A DNA stretch of 64,000 nucleotides from Lotus japonicus (Eukaryota > Streptophyta > Magnoliopsida > Fabales > Fabaceae). The notes under the pieces are model-generated. The model searched no databases, was not told where the DNA came from, and saw only the letters and a program-made list of their open reading frames with translations. The position numbers and the translations under genes were made by a program. Location of the stretch: assembly GCF_012489685.1 (NCBI RefSeq), contig NC_080044.1, forward strand, positions 59,077,507 through 59,141,506, written 5' to 3'. Shown piece by piece: positions 11,472-20,093 of this stretch. Numbering within the stretch: position 1 is the first letter of the stretch; each line of letters starts with the position of its first letter.

Positions 11472-12708
11472 TGTAAGATCAAGTTTTGATCTAGTAGTAC
11501 AACTCTATGTTTTGATGATTACAAGTTAACCTTTTGATATGAACATTACAAGTTAACCTTTTGATATGAACAATTATGGTACTCTAACGTGTTTTTCTGA
11601 GTGTGCTATTTACAGGCTCTGACCTCTATCTTATCTCACACAAATCAGAAGCACTATGCTTAAAGAGTGACCCAAGCAACGCTTTCGCATTCTCCATGTT
11701 CAGTCTGAACAGTGGAAAAGCTTCAGAAGATCTGAAGTAAATCAAGCTCTGATAAGGACTCAGCTCACTTGAAGCTCTGATGATCCAGAAGATCTGACAA
11801 CCAAGAGACTATGAAGGCTCAGAGGCTCTGATGGTGTAGAAGACTCTGACGATCCAGACTCTAAAGAGTGAAGACTCTGAAGTCCAGAAGCAACTGGCTC
11901 TGAAGACCATGTACTGATCCTCTGAAGTGAAGATCAGAAGGTACAACGGTCAGAGGATCCAAGCTTCCTTCTGACTCTGATCAATCAGCTTCACAAGTTC
12001 CAATACGAAGCGCTCCTCTGATCAGAAGTCTACGAGGTTAAGGTCAAGTCACTATCCAAAGTACAAAAGCAAAGTGTACTATCCTGACGACCTACCTAAC
12101 ACCCTCAGCCACAGCAGAAGCTGGAATTTCCAGAACTGCCCTCCAACGGTAGCATTTCCATGCAACGTTCAACCCTAATCCTTGGAGTATAAATAGAGGC
12201 TGAAGATTGAAAGAAGCGGCCAGAAGCACTTACACACGCGCAAGACATATTCAAACCTTCTAAGCTTTCTTTCATCTTGAATTTCATTGTGTTTACTATA
12301 AGCTTTTTAGAAGCATTTTCTTTGTAAACAAGAACTTCATATACAGTTGTATAGTTTGCCTTTAGGAGATCAAGGTTGATCGGATCCTAGAGAAGACTAA
12401 GAGAGTGAATCTTAGTGTGAGCTAAGTCAGTGTATTGTTAGTCACTTGTAGGTTTCAAGTGCAGTTGTAACACATACCTGATTAGTGGATTGCCTTCATT
12501 CTAAGAAGGAAGAAATCACCTTAACGGGTGGACTGGAGTAACTTGAGTGATTTATCAAGTGAACCAGGATAAAATCCTTGTGTGCTTTTCTATCTCTTAT
12601 CTTAAGCACCTCTTGAGTCTTGAAAAGATTTGTTAAAATCTTAAGGTGGAAGCTTTATCTTGAAAACGTTATTCAAACCCCCCATTTCTACCGTTTTTCA
12701 TACCTTCA
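11472..12708 (+). repeat. 3' LTR of the Sirevirus (1237 bp)
   Basis: Matches the 5' LTR with about 12 substitutions. It contains an extra 27 bp: the block ACAAGTTAACCTTTTGATAT plus seven bases is tandemly duplicated near 11520-11575. TATA box at 12188-12196. It is followed by the target duplication ACGGT at 12709-12713. Confidence 0.95.
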
Positions 12709-12713
12709 ACGGT

Positions 12714-13538
12714 GGTTGTGAATGCAAGAATGAAGATAGATTTTGTTGAAAACCCTAAATTGGTGGTCAAATGTCTGAAATGCTCTTGTAGAACTCATTT
12801 TTTTGATATTTCAGACCTAGTAAACTAATCTCGTGGTAATCTCGCAATATTAAAAGAGATTAAGAGATATCTCTAGAGATCACCCGAGATACTCGAGATA
12901 TGAAAAAAATTATTATCCCCTGCTGATCTCGTTTTTGGTACCTGATATCGTAATCTCGTAAGAGACTAAGAGAAATCTCTAATGATTGACAACCATGAGT
13001 ATTAGTAATACCCGAACCCGACCAATATAATGTCTTTGTTGATTTTGATTAAACTTTTTTTTCTTGATTCTCTCATGATTTACATGTTTTATTGCTCTGA
13101 TTTTAATATTCTATGATGGGAGTGTAGATTTGAATAGATTTGACATTTGTTTGTTAGTCAATAATTTGTTTTTGGTTAGTTGCCTAAACCATATCATTGT
13201 TTTATGAGTTCACAATTTCTATGCAACTAGATGTAAGACTATTTATTTTTTTAGTAAAACAATATTTTTTTAAAACGTAAATGAAATGTTTAGAATTATA
13301 AAATGGTAAGATAGCATATTAATTGTGTTAATGTTGATAGTATTTGGTAATAATTAAAAGTTTACTTAGAAATAGAAATAACGATAATTTATGCAACTGG
13401 CTTAACTACTCATACTAAATAATTGTAAATTATTATAAATAAACTTAATTAGTTAATAAGAATTGTAATGAATTAAAAATATAATGTAATTATTAATTTT
13501 ACTAAGTATATCAATAAAAAATATACATTTCATTAAAT
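12714..13538. other. AT-rich intergenic DNA with GAGATATCTC-type repeats
   Basis: No coding sequence. 12830-12990 contains several degenerate palindromic words around AGAGATATCTCT and TAATCTCGTAAGAGA. The segment 12944-13026 is repeated in direct orientation at 16490-16573. Confidence 0.55.
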
Positions 13539-15380
13539 ATTATGAATATTTGAAGTAACATTCTATTTTTAAAAGTTTCGAAATTCGAACACTCAAATCG
13601 CTCTGCCAAAAAAACCTAACGTAACACTCTCGAGTCGCCGTTCCTCCTCATCCGACCGCAGCTCCTGCTCTTCCTCCTCCCGCAGAACCAGCGGGTCTCA
13701 ACAGAGACTCTCACTACTCTCCATTGCCAACACCAGTTTCTGCTTCCTCCTCCCAACTCTCCCATTTTTGCACTAATCCCATCTTCCAAATTGCAGGCAC
13801 ATCATCTCAGAAGTGAAAAGTCTTGCTGGAAAAGTGAGAATTTTCTTGGTTTCCAATTCGATATTCCCCTGTGCATTGTCCCTATCACTGCTACTGTAGG
13901 TAACCTAATGGCATAAGATTGTGCGAGTCATCTCCGCCACGAAAACGACAACGACCCTCTTCCAACGACTCACCCCCAGCGGCGTCATTACCGGATGACC
14001 TCGTCGACGAGTTACTGTGCTACCTCCCCTTAAAGTCGCATTATGCGATTCTCCCTCAGTTCTAAGCCCTTGGGTTCCCGTATCTTCGACCCCGCACTCG
14101 CCAGAATGCACCTCTGCCGTTCGCTTATGGACTTCACCCGCCACCACCTACTCCTACACAACACCACCTCCTCGCGCGAACACGTTTACACGGATTACCC
14201 GCTCCTCTCATTTTTGAATGACGTCATGTCTTCCCCCACCCCACCGCACACTTCAAGCGCGATCCCAACAGTTTTGATTCATTCATTGGCTCCTGTGATG
14301 GAATAATATGTTTGTATGCGGATTATATGAAGTCTATGATTGCATGGAACCCTTCCACCAGAAGATTCAAGATATTGCTGCGTATGCGAAATCTACGGGG
14401 AGTCCTCATTTATGGATTTGGTTCTGTTCATCTCTCCAACGCTTACAAAGTAGTAGCACTTGACTTCTATAATTGCAATAATCTTCTGGTTTGCGAAGTA
14501 AAAGCCCAAGTTCATACCTTGGGTACTGATTCTTGGAGGGCCCCTCCAGATTTCCCTTCATGTGTGCCTCTGATTAAAACAAGAACATATGTGAGTGGCC
14601 ATGTGCATTGGTCAGCTATGGATTTTGATACAAACTGTTTTATAATTTCTCTTGATTTGGGTAATGAGACTTATGGGAAACTTTTGTGTCCTCCTTACCC
14701 CAGAAGAAGAGAATTCGAGACACTTGGGGTGTTGAGGGATTGTTTAAGCATCATTTATGAGGACAATCTAGGGACTTGTAGTGTCTGGCTTATGACTGAG
14801 TATGGAAATCAACAGTCTTGGGCAAAACAATTCACTGTCCCAAGTGATATATTCCAATATCACAAGACACTTTGTCCACTACATTTTCCTGAGGATGGTA
14901 AATGTGGGTGAAGATTGGTTCAAAGCTATTTCTTTACAATTCTAGAGATAGAAGTGTGGTTATTACTGAAATTTGGAATATTGGTGGGATGGTGCTCCCA
15001 ATGGTCTATGTAGAAAGTTTGATGGACATTTGATATTGGGAATAAGGATGCAAATGGTGGAACTTGGGAGGGGGTGAATGATGACCAGTGGAAGATTTGA
15101 AGCTGATAGCAATTACATTTGATTAGAACATATATTTGCTAAACTTTTAGAGTGTCTTATTTTTTTAGTTTTTTGCTTTGAAGCTGATAGCAATTACTAT
15201 TTGATTAGAGATTTGGTTAGAACATAGATTTGTTATGTGAAAGGTGAATCCTCATCTGGGTTTTGCAGTTCATGCATTTACATTTGATTTGCTTTTGTTG
15301 GTTTTTCGTTTTGTGTGGAACTGTGTTGAATAAGAGCAATGTGTTGGTTTTCCTTGTCAAAAAAATTATGAATATTTGAA
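13539..15380 (+). mobile_element. Possible retroposed segment carrying an F-box gene copy
   Basis: The 16-bp sequence ATTATGAATATTTGAA occurs at 13539-13554 and 15365-15380. The right copy is directly preceded by a short A-run (TTGTCAAAAAA). Between them lies an F-box gene copy with no obvious intron interrupting its coding part. This is the expected layout of a LINE-mobilised retrocopy with target duplication. The poly(A) is short and the 5' part contains splice-like words (TTGCAG, AGGTAACC), so the interpretation is provisional. Confidence 0.5.
13970..14990 (+). pseudogene. F-box protein (FBA/kelch-associated type), frameshifted
   Basis: The F-box helix LPDDLVDELLCYLPLKS is encoded from 13988. 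The frame then shifts near 14036-14042 and continues as MRFSLSSKPLGSRIFDP (14043-14306). A second shift near 14235 leads into CDGIICLYAD and IAWNPSTRRFKILL (about 14290-14375) and the F-box-associated domain up to the stop at 14909-14911. Recognisable sequence extends past that stop (NSRDRSVVI-like at about 14940-14970). Intact family members recruit substrates to SCF ubiquitin ligases through SKP1. This copy has at least two frameshifts and a late break and is not functional. A local duplication (GAAGCTGATAGCAATTAC) follows at about 15102 and 15180. Confidence 0.8.
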
Positions 15381-15390
15381 TATGTATATA

Positions 15391-15391
15391 A

Positions 15392-15433
<42 letters not shown>
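15391..15433. repeat. (AC)n(AT)n microsatellite
   Basis: About ten AC units followed by about twelve AT units, directly abutting the left target duplication of the LINE fragment. A similar compound array occurs at 51991-52026. Confidence 0.9.
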
Positions 15434-16111
15434 TAAACATGTATTGTATGTTGGGTTCTTGGACGGCAGCGACGAGATTGCAGATGAGGTGCGGATGGCA
15501 GCAAGGTGGGGACGGCCGTCAGAGGGCAGTGTGTCTTTTTGCGTTGATGGTAGCTTCCGATTGGATCCCAGGTGCATGGGTTGGGGAGGAATCGTGCGTG
15601 ATTCTCAGGGGTTGTGGCAAGATGGCTTTCACGGGTACATGATTGGAGAAAGTGCTTTCATGGCTGAAGCAATTGCTCTTGAAAGAGGTCTGCACTTTGT
15701 GTGGGACAGGGGCTATAGACAGGTCGTTTGCAATGTTGATTGCAGAAATTTGCTGCAAGCACTAGGAGATGAGGAAAAATGTCAGCTTCTCCCCATCCTA
15801 GGTGATATACGAGAGTTGCTCCAAAGGAGGTGGGTGGTTTCCTTGTCATATGTTGGCAGAGATTGTAATGCGTCGGCGGACTGGTTGGCCAAACGAGGAG
15901 CGTCTTCGCCGCTGGATCTTGAGTGCTCGCTGGATTCTCCGCCCTGGGAGTTGGAGGTCCTTATTTTGAGGGACCGTTTAAGCTCGTTGTAGTTGTTTTT
16001 TTTTTTCTGTAGTTTTCCGAAGGATCAAAAAAAAAGAAACAAGCATTATAAGTGTGTTATATAATTTTTTGTCAAAAAAAAAAAGTGTTATATAAACATG
16101 TATTGTATGTT
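15434..16111 (+). mobile_element. 5'-truncated LINE insertion (RNase H tail) with 19-bp target duplication
   Basis: TAAACATGTATTGTATGTT occurs at 15434-15452 and 16093-16111. The roughly 640 bp between contain only the C-terminal RNase H domain of a plant L1-type LINE, a short 3' UTR and an A-rich tail (TTTTTTGTC followed by A12). Short nine-base filler lies between tail and duplication. Severe 5' truncation with long duplications is the hallmark of target-primed reverse transcription. Confidence 0.8.
15453..15992 (+). pseudogene. LINE RNase H domain fragment (RVT_3 type)
   Basis: An open frame ending at 15992. The first in-frame ATG is about 15495, but this is the truncated end of a polyprotein, not a natural start. 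RNase H motifs are in order: FCVDGSF with GWGGIVRD, FMAEAIALERGL, VCNVDCRNLLQAL and RDCNASADWLAKRG, so the catalytic Asp-Glu-Asp set looks intact. No RT or endonuclease is present. It could be transcribed by chance but has no visible promoter. Confidence 0.75.
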
Positions 16112-17071
16112 ACCTGAATGAAAAAAACTTAGACTCTATGAGATAATCTAGAAGTGTCTTGATATATTTTGATTTTATATTTATAAATATGTAAAAAAAT
16201 AATTTACATATTAATAATATATTTTTATAGAATAATTATCAATAAATAGTATTGTGATTAAATAATTTTTCAATCAAACTCTGGAAAACTAATATATTAG
16301 TGTTTCAATCAATTTCTTGTCAAAGTTAGGGTCTTGGTCGGTGTGGATCAAAATTTGAGTTTTAGTCGGATTATGATCGATTTTAGAACTTTGGGGTCGA
16401 TTTTAAGGTTTCAAACTGATTTTAAGGTTTCAGGTGATTTTATGGTGTCGGGTCGGGTTTTAATGTTTCAAGTTGATTCTAGGATTTTTGATATCGTAAT
16501 CTCGTAAGAGATTAAGAGATATCTCTAGAGATTGACAACCATGAGTATTAGTAATACGCGAACCCGACCATATATGTTAAAATTATAAAACTACTATTTA
16601 TATATATATATATATATATATATCATATTAGTGATTAACTAATCATGAAAAGTAAGTATCATGTTTTTTTCAAAATGATATAAAAACAAAATTTTCAAAA
16701 CAAAATAGCATAAACTGTGTTTTGTTTTGAAAAAAAAACCTATGCATCGAGTTAGGTTTAGGATATGTGTTTAAAGCTACAATAAGTTCAGGTAAACCCA
16801 AACCCGATGGATTGAGTTTAGGTATAGGAGTTCAGGTTTGGGTTTGGAAAATGCATACTCAAGTCTGACCTGACCCGTTGTCAACCTATGTTCAGAATAT
16901 TGTTATGTGGTTTATATATATTGCTTCCAAACCAAATCAACTGACTTTTTTATAAAATAAAGTTTCACTCAATAGAAAGTTATTGTTTCTAAATCTCTAA
17001 GAGTTATTTTAGTAAAGAGCTAGGTAGCTACCTTAATTAATTTGGCAGAAACATAGATTTTATATGAGATT
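16112..17071. other. AT-rich intergenic DNA with degenerate tandem repeats
   Basis: No gene. 16375-16490 holds a decayed short-period repeat (GATTTTAAGGTTTCA-like units of about 20 bp). 16490-16573 is the second copy of the direct repeat seen at 12944-13026. (TA)n at 16598-16624. Words like AACCCGA and GGGTCGGGTTT recur, suggesting remains of an older transposon. Confidence 0.5.
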
Positions 17072-17235
17072 ACTTTGGACATCTGAGTCCCCGAAGGATA
17101 TAGCTCAAGCGGCAAGAGCTAGGGTCATAAGGGTTTGGTGAGATGAAGGGTCAAGGATCAAGGGTTCGAACCCTGAGGATGACTAATTTAGTAACAACTA
17201 ACATTTTTCTATAAAAAATAACTTTAGACATGTGA
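17072..17235 (+). mobile_element. tRNA-derived SINE
   Basis: An A-box-like TAGCTCAAGCGG at 17101-17112 and a B-box GGTTCGAACCC at 17163-17173 form an internal RNA polymerase III promoter. The intervening sequence does not fold as a tRNA and continues past the tRNA-like part into an AT-rich tail. Imperfect target duplications ACTTTGGACATCTGA (17072-17086) and ACTTTAGACATGTGA (17221-17235) bound a body of 134 bp. Confidence 0.65.
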
Positions 17236-18824
17236 TAATTGTTACGTGGCTTTCTATTTTCCGCATCACTAGCTAATGATAGAATATTATAAAATGATAC
17301 TGAAACAATAGTTATTTAAAAAAAAAATGTACCCAAATCATTTTTTTAGAAAGCAAAAAGGTGTATTAATCAAAGCTTTGAGAACAAAGCTAAAAAGGAG
17401 ACATAGCAAGCAAAGGTGATTAGAAACAACAAAACCCAAATCATATAAGTTAGATGATAGAAACTAAAATAAAATTTAGTGTAAAATGAGGGACTTAAAA
17501 CTTATTGAAGCCTATTTTAAAAGGACTTATATACAGGACATAAAAAACTAAAATATGTCTAATAAATAAGAGCATGAGTACTAATTAGGAAACAGTTAAA
17601 TCATTTTTCTATATATTCTGGTAAAAGATTGTGAAAAGAGTTGACAAAATAATTGACGTGTTTCCAATTGGCTCCTAAGAACAAAGAGAGCTGTATATTA
17701 AGTTGAGATTTAAGAATAATGGATTCTTTTGTCTTAAAATTTCACAGTAACATATGGTATAAAAACTTTCGGTCTCTGTTTATAAACAAATATTTACAGA
17801 TTTTATTAGAGCTTCATTTATTAAATAATTATAAAAAAAACAAATTTTCACACGACTTGTTCATGTGAAATTTTAACCTTAGGAAGGTGAAAAAGAAGTC
17901 CAAAATCAATAAAAGTGTGAATATGAGATGGAAGAATCAATCACACAACTGTAGAACAAAAATAATAGTATTGTTAAAGTTTCACATTAATTAAAGATAT
18001 GATCAAAACTCAATATAAAAGGAAGTACTGCAAAAGCTAGAGCTCGGTCTAATCCTAAATTTAAGAAGTAATGTGAGCAAATGATTAGAACATCAGCTGC
18101 CATCATACCCTGATGTAATGCTTTGCAACTTGTTCACATCCTGTGCGAGATTTTTGTTCGATATTATGTACTTTTTTTTCTGGTCCAACCGCTATTAAGT
18201 ACTCGAGTTCACATTCTGATTAACGACAACCTCTCTATCCAGTTCAAAGGCATAAGTTCCTCTTTTCCTTTTCAGCATAATATGCCTTAGGCATAAGCTG
18301 CACATGGAATATTTGAAGTGTTTAGTTTAGCTTTTGCAAACCAGTTCAAGTCCCAAAATCAATTATAGGCTTCTAGCACAATGTGTAGTTTTTTTCCTAG
18401 AAGTGCGCGCATGTCATATATGCTTGTTTATATAGGTATGAATCTTCTCATGTGGCTTATAAAAAAAAATCTTCTCATGTGATATGAAGTCTAGAATTGA
18501 ACTTAATGTGACTCCTAATAAAACCATGGAGAAATCGAGCCTCGCTAATTTCATTGTTTTCTCACACGACCCAAAGTGAAATTATTTACATATATCATGA
18601 CATTGTAAAAAAAAAAAAAATTTGGGGAAGGAGAGGGAATTTTTTTTCTTGCTTCACCCCCTTTGGGAGGCGCTTTCTTTTTGGAAGACTTCTCCTTCTC
18701 CATGGTAGGTTTTCTTTCCATAATAGATAGGTTCTCTAGCTACCATATTAGTTGATTTTTCTATTGGTAGGTTTTTTCTTCTTTTAGTGTGGTTTTGCTA
18801 CTCTTCTTCCTTCCTCCATTGTCA
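17236..18824. other. AT-rich intergenic DNA
   Basis: No coding region or structured repeat recognised. Poly(A) runs at about 18606-18620 and pyrimidine-rich sequence from 18640 suggest old retrotransposon debris. Confidence 0.5.
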
Positions 18825-19056
18825 CTGTAGCCCAGGGCCGGCCCAACACCAAATGAGGCCTAAAGCGAATTTTAATTTTGAGAGCCTTGAAACATGTTTG
18901 ATCTAATATAAAATTTTGTTAATTTTAATTTTGGAGGCCTTTTTTACTTAAGAAAAAAAATCGGAGGCCTTTTTTACTTAAGAAAAAACAAAAAAAATTG
19001 GAGGCCTAAAGCCCTTGCTTGGGTGGCTTTACCCTTGGGCCGGCCCTGCTGTAGCC
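18825..19056. mobile_element. hAT-type MITE with GGCCGG termini
   Basis: Perfect 14-bp terminal inverted repeats CAGGGCCGGCCCAA at 18833-18846 and their complement at 19035-19048, flanked by perfect 8-bp duplications CTGTAGCC (18825-18832, 19049-19056). The 216-bp body has no coding capacity and includes a direct repeat of GGAGGCCTTTTTTACTTAAG. The 8-bp duplication and CAGGG ends assign it to the hAT superfamily. Its target was a GC-rich sequence continuing at 19057-19215. Confidence 0.9.
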
Positions 19057-19526
19057 ACCTCCACCATAACCGCCGCGGCGCCGCCTGCGCTCGTAGCCAC
19101 CAGCTACCTCCATTGAAACTTGCGCCTGAGACCACATACATCAGCCACCATGACACCACTCTCGACAACTTCACCTTTGTCCACAACCACCAACCACCAC
19201 TCGCACCCTCCACCCACGACCACCACTATCTATCTTTGGGCTATCTCATATGAAGTTTAGAGTGCAATGACACAATTAATTGTTTGCTACCATGAAGCCT
19301 ACTAACATAGCTACATGATGCCAACTAATCTCATAGGATAATTGTCATGTTTTATAGGGGCTTATAACATACTGGTTTGTGCTGTAATGTGTTTCTGTGT
19401 GTTCTGCTGTAGTGTTCTCTCTACGGTTCGATTCCCTTTTATCTGTATGTACCGCTAAGCTTGGCTTTTGACTAAATCTTACGTAACTTTGTAAGAAATG
19501 AAGATAGTATCCCATTTACTCATGTA
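19057..19526. other. Intergenic; GC-rich block then AT-rich DNA
   Basis: 19057-19215 is rich in CCACC/GCC words and has short open frames on both strands without recognisable domains; it could be the 5' UTR of an old LINE. 19255-19526 shows nothing further. Confidence 0.4.
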
Positions 19527-20093
19527 GTTAGTGTTGGGAATTCAAGTGTGAGTAAGAAGTCACACATTAGATGATTAGGGAAGTAATGAGTACTTTATCA
19601 GTCAGATGACTCGTACACCTAATATCTTAAGGTTTTGTGTGAAAGATTTGGTGTTCAATCCACTTGTGATTTGCTCTTGTTAGCCCAATTTGATGATCCC
19701 TCTGAGTTTTATGCCTCGTGCGACCCAACAGTGGTATCATAACCAATGGTTAGTGCAACCATGGCGGCGACTCCTCGTGTCGAAAGTCCTCCTAGCAATG
19801 GTGGCTAGGCGGCGTGTCCTGTTGATGGAGATTCAATGACGGTATAAGTATTTTGAGGCTTCCGCTAGAGATGGACTCACACTTGAGAGAGAGATTGTTG
19901 AAAATTTAAGTGTGAGTAAGGAGTCCCACATTGGATGATTAAGAGAGTGATGAGCACTTTATAAGTGAGATGACTCATACATCTAATACCTTAAGGTTTT
20001 GAGTGAAAGATGTGGTGTCCAATACACTTGTGATTTTCTCTTGTTAGTCCAATGTGATTATCCCTAGAGTTATATGCCTCTTGCGGCAGTTAG
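19527..20093 (+). mobile_element. TRIM (terminal-repeat retrotransposon in miniature)
   Basis: Two diverged direct repeats, 19532-19730 (199 bp, TGTTGGG...CCCAACA) and 19896-20088 (193 bp, TGTTGAA...GCGGCA), flank only 165 bp. Directly after the first repeat is TGGTATCATAACC, resembling the initiator tRNA-Met primer site. Directly before the second is a purine tract GAGAGAGAGA. The 5-bp duplication GTTAG is at 19527-19531 and 20089-20093. No protein is encoded, so the element would have depended on enzymes of other retrotransposons. Confidence 0.87.

Larger units (their letters stand above)
601..12708 (+). mobile_element. Complete Sirevirus (SIRE1-like) Ty1/copia LTR retrotransposon
   Basis: A full-length 12.1-kb element: 5' LTR 601-1810, primer-binding site 1813-1824, gag, pol (protease, integrase, RT, RNase H in copia order), an env-like gene, an antisense frame, polypurine tract 11458-11470 and 3' LTR 11472-12708. 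The LTRs begin TG and end CA. A 5-bp duplication ACGGT lies at 596-600 and 12709-12713. The env-like gene after pol, the long 3' region and the repeated AAGGGGGAG tracts are typical of Sireviruses. The LTRs differ by about 12 substitutions and one 27-bp duplication, so insertion was recent. Gag, pol and env are each interrupted, so this copy cannot make its own proteins. Confidence 0.95.

Noticed and set aside
17087..17190. Functional tRNA gene
   Set aside because: A- and B-box words are present but no acceptor stem or anticodon arm pairs, and target duplications mark it as a SINE.
19023..19253. Short proline/histidine-rich frames
   Set aside because: The frames span the end of the hAT MITE and GC-rich debris; no domain and no promoter.
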